Source of the DNA: Caldicellulosiruptor danielii
Lineage (GTDB): Bacteria; Bacillota; Thermoanaerobacteria; Caldicellulosiruptorales; Caldicellulosiruptoraceae
Length of the DNA: 64,000 bases
Assembly: GCF_034343125.1 (NCBI RefSeq)
Contig: NZ_CP139957.1
Location: 767,001 to 831,000 of the forward strand
Direction: 5' to 3'
This document shows positions 9,704-21,192 of the stretch, piece by piece. The stretch's first letter is position 1. Each line of letters opens with the position of its first letter. Below the pieces are notes generated by a model that was given only the letters and a program-made list of their open reading frames with translations, ran no database searches and was not told the origin of the DNA. The translations under genes were made by a program, and so were the position numbers.

Positions 9704-10957
9704 ATGACAGAGCAGAACATGGAAAACAATGAGGTGAAAAACCTCAATGAACAAAATATAAATAAAGAGACTGGAATCGAACAGCAGCAAGAGGTTGAAA
9801 AACAATTGGTTGCATCACAGAGAAACGAAAACCCAGAAAAGCAGCCTGCTAAAAAGAGCACAGAAAGTAAATCAGAAGGTAAAAAAATGAGTGAAGAAAA
9901 GAAGACACTTATAAGAGAAAAGGTCAGAGAACTTATATCTCTGGGTCAGAACAAAGGTTTTCTGACATATTCTGAAATACAAGAAATTCTTGACAAGGTA
10001 GAGCTTGACGCAAGCCAGGTAGAAAATATATATGATACCTTGGAGAGCATGGGAATTGATGTTGTTGACGACAGAGTGTCAGAGGAGGAGCTCTTAAAAG
10101 ACGATTTGGAAAATCTACCTGAAGGTATTGCTATAGATGATCCTGTCAGAATGTATTTGAAGGAAATTGGCAAGATTCCACTTTTGACACCTGAAGAGGA
10201 GATTGAGCTTGCAAAGAGGATTGAACAGGGGGATGAAGAGGCTAAAAAGAGACTTGCTGAAGCAAACTTGAGGCTTGTTGTGAGCATTGCAAAAAGGTAT
10301 GTGGGAAGAGGAATGCTTTTTTTGGACCTTATCCAGGAAGGTAATCTTGGTCTTTTGAAGGCTGTTGAAAAGTTTGACTACAGAAAAGGATATAAATTTT
10401 CCACATATGCAACATGGTGGATTCGCCAAGCAATCACAAGGGCTATTGCTGACCAAGCAAGAACTATCAGAATTCCTGTGCACATGGTTGAGACAATAAA
10501 TAAGCTTGTGAGAGTATCACGTCAGCTTCTACAAGAAAAGGGAAGAGAGCCAACACCTGAAGAGATAGCAAAAGAGATGAACATGCCAGTTGAAAAGGTG
10601 CGCGAGATACTAAAGATTGCACAAGAACCAGTGTCACTTGAGACTCCAATTGGAGAAGAAGAAGACAGCCACTTGGGTGACTTTATTCCAGATGACGATG
10701 CTCTTGCACCATCTGAAGCAGCTGCATATTCAATGCTAAAAGAGCAGCTTTTAGAGGTTTTGGATTCACTCAACGATCGTGAAAAAAAGGTCTTAAAACT
10801 CAGATTTGGACTTGAAGATGGCAGGGCAAGGACCTTAGAAGAGGTTGGCAGAGAATTCAATGTGACAAGAGAAAGAATTCGTCAGATTGAAGCAAAGGCA
10901 CTGAGAAAGTTAAGACATCCAAGCAGGAGTAAAAAGCTTAAGGATTTTCTGGAATAA
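9704..10957 (+). CDS. sigA: RNA polymerase primary sigma factor (sigma-70/SigA)
   Basis: Housekeeping sigma factor of 417 aa. After a charged, low-complexity extension of about 65 residues come region 1.1-like helices, region 1.2/2 ([57 protein letters not shown]), region 3 and region 4 ([35 protein letters not shown]). The start ATG 9704 uses AAGGAAAGGAGGGA at the end of dnaG. The N-terminal Gln/Asn/Lys-rich extension is longer than in many SigA proteins. A strong terminator closes the dgt-dnaG-sigA group. Confidence 0.97.
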   Translation: MTEQNMENNEVKNLNEQNINKETGIEQQQEVEKQLVASQRNENPEKQPAKKSTESKSEGKKMSEEKKTLIREKVRELISLGQNKGFLTYSEIQEILDKVELDASQVENIYDTLESMGIDVVDDRVSEEELLKDDLENLPEGIAIDDPVRMYLKEIGKIPLLTPEEEIELAKRIEQGDEEAKKRLAEANLRLVVSIAKRYVGRGMLFLDLIQEGNLGLLKAVEKFDYRKGYKFSTYATWWIRQAITRAIADQARTIRIPVHMVETINKLVRVSRQLLQEKGREPTPEEIAKEMNMPVEKVREILKIAQEPVSLETPIGEEEDSHLGDFIPDDDALAPSEAAAYSMLKEQLLEVLDSLNDREKKVLKLRFGLEDGRARTLEEVGREFNVTRERIRQIEAKALRKLRHPSRSKKLKDFLE

Positions 10958-10960
10958 AAA

Positions 10961-11002
10961 AAGTGGGCTATCCACCCAGCGGATAGCCCACTTGCTTTTT
11001 TA
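10961..11002 (+). terminator. Intrinsic terminator after sigA
   Basis: Stem AAGTGGGCTATCC (10961-10973) / GGATAGCCCACTT (10981-10993) with a 7-base loop, then GCTTTTTTA. Confidence 0.9.
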
Positions 11003-11062
11003 TTATTGAAAATTTAATGTTTTGGGTATTTGGTGTGACTGGTTTAAAAAACAATGTTTGAA

Positions 11063-11915
11063 TTATTTATATAATACAGCATCAGCAACAACAGGAAAAG
11101 CTTGCATATATCTATCATGATGATTTATATAAAATTCAATTTTTAACGTATTCCCGCCTGCAACTTCTATGGTTGCATTTTTTGCTTTCTCACCTTTGGC
11201 AATTGGCGTTTCATATTTTTTTTCACCGTCTAAATAAATTCTAAAAACACCACTTGCACCAACATCTGTATCATCGTCAAGTCCAAGTGTCAATTTCAAC
11301 TTCTTATAATCTCCATTGAGTTTGTATTGAACGAAAGTATATCTTACAGGATCATTTTCATTCCAATAGTCCTTGTTATATGCTCGCCAAACAATGTTTT
11401 TTGTCTTTGGCTGACCTAATATTGTAACTTCGTTTGAATTAGAAACAGGGGTGTACTCTATTGAATAATAATCACTTAGCGGCAAGTCAGTTAAATAAAT
11501 GCCTCCATCTGGTGTTAAGTCGGGTCCGATAACCAATGCTTTTTTGTTGTCAACAATTTTCCATGGCGAAATGTTTTTATTGTAGAAGCAATAAAGAATT
11601 GAATCAAGATGAACATATCTCATGCCTTTATAGTTTATAAATGGAACCTTGTACTTAAGTGTTACACCATTTAAGATAATATCTCTTTGATATTCATAAA
11701 CCGGATTTGCTGTAGCCTTTTTGCTCAGTTCGTTTACCTTTGCCTGAAGAGTAGCATTATCTTTTTTTAACTTTTCATATTGAGTTTTAAGAGAGTTGTA
11801 ATCCTTCAAAAGTTTTTCGTACATGGTTTTATAATCTTTTGGAGATGACACAACCGCAACAAAACAAAAAAATGATGGCAAATGTAACTACAAATGCTGA
11901 GAAGTACATTTTCAT
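11063..11915 (-). CDS. Secreted coiled-coil protein with NPCBM-like C-terminal domain; apparent frameshift in the signal peptide
   Basis: The open frame (11881 to 11063) begins with a coiled coil (YEKLLKDYNSLKTQYEKLKK and on). A region like a copper-amine-oxidase-N/stalk domain follows (VPFINYKGMRYVHLDSIL), then a beta-rich C-terminus of NPCBM type (KLTLGLDDDTDVGASGVFRIYLDG...). The frame has no good start: TTG 11881 falls inside a hydrophobic stretch. An upstream ATG at 11915 (MKMYFSAFVVTFAII) encodes a typical signal peptide in the neighbouring frame. Deleting one base from the 7-base run at 11866-11872 joins the two, giving a secreted protein of about 283 aa. Probable carbohydrate-binding or envelope role, inferred from the fold only. 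Confidence 0.65.
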
Positions 11916-12130
11916 TTTCTCAACCCCATAGAAAAGATTTTATTTATTACTGTGGATTACACTATGATACAAAAATCGATATCAACCATGTTTTGTAATA
12001 AGTAAACTCTTGCATTTATTTGTAAAAATAATTATAATTAAATCAACATCATGCCTTAAAAAGATATCGTTTGTCGAATCTTGTCAAAATATGTTAAATA
12101 AGCTTAAAAAAATGATGGGAGGGGTAAAAA

Positions 12131-13688
12131 TTGCTTTACTGCCCCAAGTGTGGTGCTACAATTGAAAAAGAATCTAAGGTATGTACGCTATGTGGTGAAA
12201 ATTTGGAGCCAGAGATTTTGGATAATTTACAAAGGACAAAGAGAGAGTTCTTCTTAGAAAAATATTTTGATGAACAAACAAGAGAGTTTAAAATTCCAAG
12301 CATTAAACTAAAATTTGATAGAAAATTTTTACCGTGGCTTTATGGAATTATTGGTTTCTTTGTGGTCTTAATATTGTTTGTAGCAATTGGAAAATCGATA
12401 TATTCTCCACAAAGGGTTGTGGATGAGTTCAAGGAAGCTGTCAAAAATAAAGATACAAAAAAGCTTTCCCAGATACTTATTCATGAGACAAATGAGCAGA
12501 TTTCTCAAGACAACCTAAAAGCTTTTTTAGAGTTGTGTCAGACAAAGCCTGAGTACATAGACGGTGTTTTCAAAGCATTAGATGAGGCAATTCAATCAAT
12601 TTCAATTTCATCTCCAAATGAAAAGAATAAATCTCTAACCGATACTTTATCTGATCTTTTCTCAACTCAGGATTATTCTAACGATTTTATATTAAAACCT
12701 GTAGGCAAAGGCTTGATTTTCTTCACCAAGTATAAAATTGCAGCAAAAAATTACTTTTTAAAGGTGAAGTGTGATACAAAAGACGCAAAAATATTCTTGA
12801 ATGGTAAAAACATTGCTTCAGTTTCGGATCCATCTCAAGAAATTTCAATAGGGCCATTGATTGCTAAGCATATACAAGATTAAAGCAGAATACAGAGGAC
12901 CATATTGCACATTAGAGAAGATTGATGAAGAAAAAATTTACAGTACAGATTTTAGTAACGATAACCAATACACAGCTGAACTATATCTTTATCCTCGCTA
13001 CGTGGAGGTAGAATCAGATTTTGAAGATGCCGAGATAATTTTGAATGGAAAGCCAACCGGTGTTTTGGTAAAAGATGCGTCTGAATTTGGACCTTTAAGT
13101 GACGAAAGTGAGTTTAGTGCAAAAATAAAATTACCTTGGGGTGAAGTAAGGACAGCTTCTGTAAAACTTGGCAGTTGGTCAAATAGTGTTACAATTCCCA
13201 ATACACTTTCTACCGATGATACTAATAATTTAACATTCGACAAGGTTGCTTCTGTTATAAATGATTTTGAAAAATCTTATAGAACTGCTATGACATCTCA
13301 GGATTCAAATAAGTTTTTGCACATTTCAGATGAATTGAGGCAAATTTTTTCAAACAGAATTGAAGATTTAAAAGGTAATAATCAGAAATTTACAGGAAAA
13401 GTGACAAAAACTGAGTTTAATTTTAAGACATTGCAGCTGTTCAAAAATGAAGAAGGAAAAATAAGCATAAAAATTACAGCAAAAATCTATTATAAAGATG
13501 CAATATATAACAGTGATGAAACGCCACCTCAGGATATCTCTGAAAAAGTAACTGGACAGGTTTACACGCTTGTTTGGGATGAAAGTGCAAAGAACTTTAT
13601 TATTGTTGGAATAGAAGCTCCATGGTTTTATGATTGGCCTGAAGATGGTAAGATTAAAGAATACAAATTGGATGAAGGGAGTGTGTAA
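12131..13688 (+). pseudogene. TcaA/YvbJ-like zinc-ribbon membrane protein, single-base frameshift
   Basis: Two overlapping frames (12131-12883 and 12861-13688) reconstruct a protein of about 518 aa. It has an N-terminal zinc ribbon (CPKCGATI ... CTLCG), a cytoplasmic linker, one membrane segment (about WLYGIIGFFVVLILFVAIG), then extracellular repeated domains with the ILNGK..GV pattern seen in TcaA/YvbJ proteins. The break lies at GCTAAGC (12863-12869); dropping one A gives GPLIASIYKIKAEYRG and continuity. TcaA-type proteins are cell-envelope factors in Firmicutes, but the role here is not known. Start TTG 12131 follows GGGAGGGG. The second half ends five bases before another zinc-ribbon gene. 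Confidence 0.7.
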
Positions 13689-13693
13689 TTGAG

Positions 13694-14830
13694 ATGACAA
13701 ATTGTCCGTATTGTGGTAGAGAGCTTCAGGAAGGTGAAATTTGTACATGCAGAGAAGCTCAAACAACGGTAAGTCAAACTGGCAATCAAGCTTCAGACGG
13801 CGAAGTGATAAATGATAAACAAAATGTGGAGAATGTTAATGAAGATATCAAAAAACAGAATGGTGAACAAACTGAAAATGCTTCAGAAGAAAAGAAAAAA
13901 AATTTAGAAATTACTTTAAAAATAAACCAGGGTGTTAATATAGCATTTCGATATTGTTATATCACAATAAAATTTGCATGGGCATTTTTGAAAAGTCCAT
14001 TTGACTTTATTTCAAAGGTTATACAGAATAATGACTACAAAGCGGGTATTTTGTTTGCTATTCTTGCATCTTTATTTGTTTCTCTGCAAAATATTGTTTT
14101 GGCAGGAAAAGGTATAAAATTGGTTGAAGATTTTATAGGTGCATCAGGTCTTCTGTCTTCAACTTTTGAAGAATTTTCTTTTAGAGCATTTTTATATAAC
14201 TTCATAGTCTTATTTCTCCTGTATCTCCTGTATTGTGGCATTATTAAGGTGGCATTTATGATATTTAAAGAAAGTGTAGATTTTAAAGCTATATTAGGGG
14301 CAATAGGGGTAAGCCTTATTCCAATTATTTGGGTAGGATTGATAAATCTTTTACTGCAATTTATAACTATATGGCTTGTGATTTTATTAGGTATTTTTGG
14401 CATTATCACAAATACAGTTCTTAACTTTTGGTCTATTAGGACTTTATTAAAGGATAAAGATACCAATGCACTTTATTTGACCGCGACCACATATATCGTA
14501 TGTATTATTGTTGTAGCGATAATTATGTTTGCTTTATCTGGTGGGATGGCAAGCTCAGGTGGAATTGGTACAACAAGTTTTAGTTCAAATAGCATTATTG
14601 GTACATGGTCAGACGATAAAGATACTATTACATTCAATCCAGATGGCACATTTAAGGCAAATTATTATTGGGCGGGTGGCAATTGGGAGATAGATGGAGA
14701 TAAGTTATATATAACAGGATTTTTAACCGGCAAAGAGGGGTATTATTACAAAATTAAAGGCAACAAATTGATACTGGAGCCTATTCCTGGTTCGGGTAGA
14801 GGTAATTATGAGTTTTATAGGGTTAGGTAA
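13694..14830 (+). CDS. Zinc-ribbon multi-pass membrane protein (Yip1-like) with C-terminal lipocalin-like domain
   Basis: Protein of 378 aa. The N-terminal CPYCGRELQEGEICTC is a short zinc ribbon, followed by a polar linker rich in Asn/Gln/Glu. Five or so hydrophobic segments from about residue 110 to 285 resemble Yip1-family membrane domains. The last 80 residues (IIGTWSDDKDTITFNPDGTF ... GNWEIDGDKLYITG) resemble the small beta-barrel domain often attached to such proteins. It is adjacent to the TcaA-like gene, which also begins with a zinc ribbon, so they probably act together in the envelope. No specific function can be assigned. Confidence 0.6.
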   Translation: MTNCPYCGRELQEGEICTCREAQTTVSQTGNQASDGEVINDKQNVENVNEDIKKQNGEQTENASEEKKKNLEITLKINQGVNIAFRYCYITIKFAWAFLKSPFDFISKVIQNNDYKAGILFAILASLFVSLQNIVLAGKGIKLVEDFIGASGLLSSTFEEFSFRAFLYNFIVLFLLYLLYCGIIKVAFMIFKESVDFKAILGAIGVSLIPIIWVGLINLLLQFITIWLVILLGIFGIITNTVLNFWSIRTLLKDKDTNALYLTATTYIVCIIVVAIIMFALSGGMASSGGIGTTSFSSNSIIGTWSDDKDTITFNPDGTFKANYYWAGGNWEIDGDKLYITGFLTGKEGYYYKIKGNKLILEPIPGSGRGNYEFYRVR

Positions 14831-14889
14831 ATATCAAGGATGAGATTTTGAATTAAATTGGTAAACCTATGAATGAAAGGTGGGTAATT

Positions 14890-16140
14890 ATGAAAAGACT
14901 TAATAAAACTATCATACTCAAAATAACCATAGTTGCTATTACATGCTTGTTACTTTCTGGCTGTTCATTATTTGGAAAAAGCAAAAAAGAAAATGTTTTA
15001 TCAGTTCAGAGTACTGGTCAAGTAGTATATAATGAAAAATCTGTTATATCACCGAAAGATGAAAGTAAATCTGAGAGGCAAGTAGAAAAGGTAGTTAAAG
15101 TTGATAAAAAGACAATTGATCAAAGTAAAAGCAATAAAATTATAAAAATAGAATATCCTGTAATAGCTGAAAGCAGCTATCCCCAATCAGCAATTGAAAA
15201 AGTAAATGAAACTATTGAACAATTTATCAAGAATAAATTAGAGGAAGTTCAGAAGACAGGTGACAATTTTGTATTAGGAATCACTTACGAATACCATTAT
15301 TACAAATTAAAAGATATTTTTTCAACAATATTTTTTATTGATGGAGGAGGAAGTGGGGGATATTATGAATCTATGACATTCAATTTTAATCTTAATGATG
15401 GAGAATTGTTGCCAAGAGAGGATATTGTAAATAGCAATGCCTTAAAAAAATTGAGAAGTTATATAACTTTTCTTTCAGCAACATGTAAAGATATTGAATT
15501 GAAAACTCCAAAATATCAAGAAAGCCTTAATCAAGCAATTGAAAATACAGATATTCAAATTGATGATAAGTTCATTATAAAGGATGATGGGATAGAGGTA
15601 TATTTTCCTTCTTTTGATATTGACCCCAATGGGAAAAAATCAGCAAATTTTTATATTAAGTTCGATGAGCTAAATAAAAATGTAATAAAGAAAATAGATA
15701 TTCAATCGTTAAGTGAATTAGAAAAGCTCACAAGAATGGAACTTAAAGATATAAAATCTAATTTTGGATTATGTGATATAACTTATCTATGGGAAGGTGT
15801 AGTTTATTACAATATTGGTGCTATAGAATGGCCTTTTAATCCTGAAGATGGATATTACGAAGATGCAGATTCTAAAATTCCCAATGCAGTCCTTTTTCGC
15901 GAAGGTGCAACTATTTTAGGTGTGGAAATAGGGAAAATGACACCTGAGCAGGCTTATGAAATTCTCAAAGAGAACAAAACAGGAGCGATAAGAGAAGTTA
16001 CAAAAGGACAAGGTCCGGATTCTGATGAAGTTATTTTTTGTGAGTTAAGTAATGGAATTAGTATTTACTTTGAATGTGGGCGAAAATCTATTGATTCTAA
16101 TGAATTAGTGGTTGTAGATGCTATTGTAAAAAGAAATTAA
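14890..16140 (+). CDS. Lipoprotein with RsiV/DUF4163-DUF3298-like domain
   Basis: Start ATG 14890 lies seven bases behind AAGGTGGG; an upstream in-frame ATG (14869) lacks a ribosome-binding site. A type II signal peptide ends in the lipobox LLSGC, so the protein should be anchored to the membrane exterior. The middle (IKIEYPVIAESSYP, then AIEKVNETIEQFIKNKLEEV ... SMTFNFNLNDGELLPREDIV) matches the pattern of DUF4163/DUF3298 modules found in the anti-sigma factor RsiV and in peptidoglycan deacetylases. A separate C-terminal domain of about 120 residues follows. It belongs to the run of envelope genes on the same strand. Function unknown. Confidence 0.65.
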   Translation: MKRLNKTIILKITIVAITCLLLSGCSLFGKSKKENVLSVQSTGQVVYNEKSVISPKDESKSERQVEKVVKVDKKTIDQSKSNKIIKIEYPVIAESSYPQSAIEKVNETIEQFIKNKLEEVQKTGDNFVLGITYEYHYYKLKDIFSTIFFIDGGGSGGYYESMTFNFNLNDGELLPREDIVNSNALKKLRSYITFLSATCKDIELKTPKYQESLNQAIENTDIQIDDKFIIKDDGIEVYFPSFDIDPNGKKSANFYIKFDELNKNVIKKIDIQSLSELEKLTRMELKDIKSNFGLCDITYLWEGVVYYNIGAIEWPFNPEDGYYEDADSKIPNAVLFREGATILGVEIGKMTPEQAYEILKENKTGAIREVTKGQGPDSDEVIFCELSNGISIYFECGRKSIDSNELVVVDAIVKRN

Positions 16141-16425
16141 TTGGATACACAAAAATTGGAAGTTATTAATATTTAAGATGAATAGTTTAACCTAAAAAGG
16201 TAACAAGTAAATTTATTAAGGGTCTTGCTTATGCTTAGTAAAAATAGCTTTGAAGGATTAATTGTATTAAAAAATAGTGTAGTAGATAAAAAAGAAGTAA
16301 GCTTTCTATGTATTTTTTTGTCAAACAGAGATTAGTTTATACTATAAATTAGGTTATGTAATTAAAAATGAAATGTAAAAACAAATATTTGAAATTTATA
16401 AATATAAACTGGGGTGATGGAAATA

Positions 16426-18219
16426 ATGTTTTTTAGAAGGACGAAAATTAAATTGTTATTATTTTTTTTCGTAATATTAGTTTTAATCAATACAATTAAT
16501 TTAGGATTTGGCAAGGATATTTATGTAATGATTGAACCAAAATTTGAAGGGGGATTAATATGGATAAATTCTAATATTGGTATATATAGTAGCGATGGTA
16601 AATGCGGTATTTTCGATGCAAAAAGTCTTAAAATTCTTATACCTGCTAAATACAAAGAAGTAGACTATTTTTTTAGTGATAATTTAGTTAAGGTTAATTA
16701 TAGAGATAAATATGGTTTTGTAGATAAGAAAACAGGAAAAGAAATAGTTGCACCAAAATACGATTATATAGATGAACACAACAATAATTTTGAAAATTTA
16801 GCCCCTGTGTTAATAAATAATAAATGGGGTTTGATCAGTAAGATTACTGGTAAAGAAGTATTACCAGTCAAGTATGATTACGATTCTTTTCGTAGTGGTT
16901 TTACTGACTTTAGAGGAAATTATCTAATTGAAGTTAGATTAAATAGCAAAGTAGGGTATGTAAATAAAAATGGACTAGAAGTTATAAAGCCAATATATGA
17001 TGAAAGATACGATGAAATCAGAGTCAGGGGAATTGGGGAGGAGAATATTGCTACAGTTGCATTTGATGGTTTATTTGGATTTATTGATATTATGAGTGGC
17101 AAAACATTAATAAAACCAAAATATTATTATGCTGGGATTTTTAGCGAGGGATTAGCACCAGTTTCGGACTTAAATTCATGGTTTTTTATAGACAAGTCAG
17201 GGAAAGTAGCTGTAAAATTGCCATATGATAGAACTAAAATGGGATTTGTTGATAGTTTTCATGAAGGCTTGGCTGCTTTCAGAATAGGATGGAATAACCC
17301 TAAGTGGGGATTTTTTGATAGAAAGGGGAATATAGCTATAAAACCTAAATATGAAGATGTAAAAGCTTTTAATGCTGGGTTGGCACCAGTTAAGGTTAAT
17401 GGAAAATGGGGGTTTATTGATAAAACTGGCAAAGAGGTTTTTAAGCCTCAGTATGATGAAATTAAATTTTTTGATGATTTATTTGGAAACAATAATGTAT
17501 TAATTATGGTTAGGGCAAAAGATAAATGGGGAATTATAAATAGAAAAACAAGAAAAGAGGTAAAACCAATATATAATGAAATTAAATGTATTAGTAACAG
17601 TATTGCAATGGTTGGAATTGCTCAACAAGGAAAAATTAAGTATGGTTTTGTAGACATAAATACAGGTCAAGAGACGGTTTCTCCCAAATATGATGATGTA
17701 GATTATTATTCAAGCTATTCAAATGAAAATAAATTTGTAAAAGTTAAAATTAGTAACAAATGGGGACTTGTAGATAAAAAAAGTGGTAAAGAAATATTAA
17801 CACCAAAGTATGATTATATCGGAGAGGTTAGTGAAGGGTTGATTCCAATTTGTGTTAATAGAAAGTGGGGGTTTGTGGATATAAATGGTAATGAAGTTGT
17901 AAAAGCAAAATATGAACTCGTAGAAGACTTTAAAGAGGGATTAGCGGCAGTAAGAATAGACGGTAAATGGGGATTTGTGGATAAAATAGGTAATGAAATA
18001 ATAAAACCTGTATATGACAATGTGGAAAGTTTTAAAAAAGGTTTTTCTTTGGTAACTACTGACGATGGTTATTATTTTGTAGATAAAACAGGGAAAAAGG
18101 TTTCAAAATTAAAAATTGATTTTAATTATACTATAAAACCTATAGAATATAGCACTGAATGGGATTACGTTGTATATAAAGATGGGAAGTTTGGATTTCT
18201 TAAAATTCAAACAAATTAA
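16426..18219 (+). CDS. Secreted WG-repeat protein
   Basis: About 597 aa. ATG 16426 is placed behind GGGGTGATGG; GTG 16414 and ATG 16417 are in frame but overlap that site. An N-terminal hydrophobic segment serves as signal or anchor. Nearly the whole remainder is tandem WG repeats (patterns such as KWGFIDKTGKEVFKPQYDEI and KWGLVDKKSGKEILTPKYDY), roughly twelve copies of about 45 residues. WG repeats form beta-propeller-like surface domains of uncertain ligand. The 285-base stretch before it shows no convincing gene. It is followed by another repeat protein. Confidence 0.8.
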   Translation: MFFRRTKIKLLLFFFVILVLINTINLGFGKDIYVMIEPKFEGGLIWINSNIGIYSSDGKCGIFDAKSLKILIPAKYKEVDYFFSDNLVKVNYRDKYGFVDKKTGKEIVAPKYDYIDEHNNNFENLAPVLINNKWGLISKITGKEVLPVKYDYDSFRSGFTDFRGNYLIEVRLNSKVGYVNKNGLEVIKPIYDERYDEIRVRGIGEENIATVAFDGLFGFIDIMSGKTLIKPKYYYAGIFSEGLAPVSDLNSWFFIDKSGKVAVKLPYDRTKMGFVDSFHEGLAAFRIGWNNPKWGFFDRKGNIAIKPKYEDVKAFNAGLAPVKVNGKWGFIDKTGKEVFKPQYDEIKFFDDLFGNNNVLIMVRAKDKWGIINRKTRKEVKPIYNEIKCISNSIAMVGIAQQGKIKYGFVDINTGQETVSPKYDDVDYYSSYSNENKFVKVKISNKWGLVDKKSGKEILTPKYDYIGEVSEGLIPICVNRKWGFVDINGNEVVKAKYELVEDFKEGLAAVRIDGKWGFVDKIGNEIIKPVYDNVESFKKGFSLVTTDDGYYFVDKTGKKVSKLKIDFNYTIKPIEYSTEWDYVVYKDGKFGFLKIQTN

Positions 18220-18272
18220 AGTGCAAAAAGTCTGTGGATATAAAAATTATATGTGGGTGGTGAATAATTAAA

Positions 18273-21082
18273 ATGAGAAAAATTTTTCTAATATTTCTAA
18301 TTTTAATAGTATTGGTTAGCAGACAATATACTTTTGCTAATTCTTTACCAAACAATCAAAAATACACATTGAAAGTTATACCTAAAATAAGGTATGTTAA
18401 AGCTTTTGAAAACTTAGTTGGGGATCCATTCAGAATGGTTAAGTCTACAACAGGTTTAGGTTTTGTAACAGTTGGGGTTGTAAGCGGTTCGGGTAAAATT
18501 CAGGGGGAATTATTCAAGATTGCAATGTGATAATATCTAAATGGAATACTGATGGACAATTACAATGGCAGAGAATTTTTGGCGGAAAAGGAGATGATAT
18601 TCCTTATTTTTTAGAAACGTTAAAGGATGGTGGAATTGTAGTTGTTGGAACTACTACATCAAAGGATGGAGACTTAAAAGGCTTAGCGAAAGGTGATAAG
18701 GATGCTTTTATAATAAGGTACGATAAAACTGGCAAGCTTATGTGGAAAAGTATATTTGGTGGTAAGAAAATTGATGAATTTAAAATGGTAGTAGAGTCTG
18801 TTGATGGTGGGTTTATAGTGGTAGGGTCTTCTAATTCTACAGATGGAGATTTGAAAGGTTTATCAAAAGGTGAGTTGGATGCATTGATTGTAAAGTATGA
18901 TAGGAAAGGAAAAATTCAATGGAAAAAAACATTTGGAGGTTCAAATGTTGATTACTTTGATTTTGTTGTTTCAACGGATGATAAAAATTATGTTGCAGTT
19001 GGAAATGCACTTTCTGTTGATAAAGATATGAAGAATTTAAAAAAAGATACTGACAAATATAGAGGAGATGTCCTGATTACAAAATGGGATAACAAAGGAA
19101 ATTTACTATGGAAGAGGGTTTTTGGTGGAACAGTAAATACTGTTGTTAAGTATAAAACCGGAATTGTTATGTCACTATCTATAGCAATGTCTAAGGGTGG
19201 TGACGCAAGAAGATTTACTGGGATGTCTAATTATGTAACTGGAAATCTATTACTACAGTATGATTCTAAAGGTCAGATAACTAATGAAAAATTCTTAGAA
19301 AAAGGAGCAGAAACTGTTTTACTTTTATCAGATGGAAGTTTTGTTGTTGGAGGAAGTTACGAAATAGATCGAAGTAAGAAAGGAATCTATGTGTATAAAA
19401 TGGATTCAAGATTTAATATTCAATGGGAAAGGTGTTTTGGGGGTAGTGATGTGGATATATTTGAAGATATTGCATTAACGGAAAAAGGAAATATAATAGT
19501 GAGTTTAAGTACAGCTTCGCAGGATGGGGATTTTTCGCAACAAACGCAGATTGATATTGATAAAAAATATATTAATGCTGGTATAATTAAATTAGATAAA
19601 GATGGAAATTTAATATGGAAAAAAGTTTTTGGCGGGAGAAATTATGATAGCTTTTATTCAATACTGCATTGCACAGAAAAAAATATTATAGTTTCAGGAG
19701 CGACTGATTCTTATGATGGTAATTTTGGTGATAAAATAAAGAAGAATTTTTTATATTCTGTTCCTATAATGGTATCCATAGAGGAAGAAATACCACGAAA
19801 TATAGAATTTATTAAATCATTTGGAGGAGCAGGTGAAGATGTCTTTACTTGTGCTGTACCTTTAAATAATTCAGAACTTATTGTTGTAGGATACTCAAAT
19901 TCTTTCAATGGCGATTTAAAAGATTTGAGAGAAAATATTCCTGGTAACACAACAATAGGATTAATGCTTAGATTGAATAAAAAAGGACATATCATCTGGA
20001 AAAAAAGTATCTATGGTGATGAATATTGTTTAAGAAATAAATTAAATTGCGTAATAAAAACTTTTGATAGCAATTTTGTTGCAATAGGTTCAGTAGATCA
20101 ATACAATAATCGACCTTCATATGGATTAATAATAAAATTTGATAAAGATGGGAATATTCTTTGGAGAAAGAGTATAGGAAATGATATAAAAGGTCATAAT
20201 AGCTCAGAGTTAACAGCATTTAATTCTGTTGTTGAGACATTAGACGGAGGTTTTGTTATAGGTGGTTATTTATTTGGTAAAGCTGCCGTATTAAAGTTAA
20301 ATTCTAAAGGTGATGTTGAATGGATTAAATATATACATCAGGATAGTAAACATGGAAGCATTGAAAAAGTTGCAAAATTAAAGAATGGAAATATTGTTGC
20401 AATCGGATGGGTAACAGCAAAGGAAAGAGATTGGAAAGGCAGCTTTGGAGGGGATTATGAAGCCTACATAGGATTGTTTGATTTAAAAGGTAATAGTTTA
20501 TGGGAGAAATTATTTAAAGGCACGGGGGATGATAGATTTTTATCGGTGACAGTTACAGATAAAGATGAAATATTTGCTGTGGGTGATTCAAGTTCAAAAG
20601 ATTTAGATATGTATGATGTTGTGAAGAAATCTTCACATTTTATAACAGACAGTTGTCCAGATGGAATTATTGTCAAATATGATAGTAAAGGCAATGTAAT
20701 TTGGAAGAAAATTTTTGGCGGAGACGGTAAAGATTCATTCAAAGATATAATCTTTAATGGTAATATACTCATGACAGTAGGTTTGTCAGATTCAAATAAT
20801 GGGGACCTGACTGATTTGGTAGATATGGGATTAAAAAGGGAATGGTATATAACAGCTGGTGACATTGTTGTAGTAGCGTATAATACCAATGGAGATGTTA
20901 TATGGAAAACATTAGTAAGTGGAAAGAGATATGATAAACCCTTTAAAATTATTCAGGATGTGGGAGATAGTTATATCATTTTAGGAAGTACCTCTTCAGA
21001 AGATGGAGATTTTGATTGCATTAATCAAGGGTTAGATGATGCATTTATACTTAAGTTAAGATTAAATACTCAACTAAAATAA
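18273..21082 (+). pseudogene. Secreted beta-propeller-like repeat protein, single-base frameshift
   Basis: Two frames (18273-18530 with the signal peptide, and 18527-21082) make one protein of about 936 aa. Repeats of about 50 residues follow the pattern D-G-D-L-K-G-L ... D-A-F-I-I-K-Y-D ... G-x-x-x-W-K-K-x-F-G-G-x-x-x-D-x-F, repeated at least ten times, which implies a beta-propeller or related solenoid. One additional A at about 18516-18517 (TTCAAGATT to TTCAAAGATT) gives GELFKDCNVIISKW and restores the frame. Start ATG 18273 follows GGGTGGTG. Exported, ligand unknown. Either a recent mutation or a base-call error. Confidence 0.65.
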
Positions 21083-21192
21083 GTTGCGGTTGTGTAAAAA
21101 GAAAATTTACAACTAAGATTCTTACGATAATTCATTATTAAACTAACAAGTAGAATAAGATGATTAACATTGGAGGAGGAACTTTGTAAACC

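Noticed and set aside
16141..16425. Possible 34-codon gene starting near 16230
   Set aside because: Poor ribosome-binding site and no recognisable features; most likely AT-rich noise.
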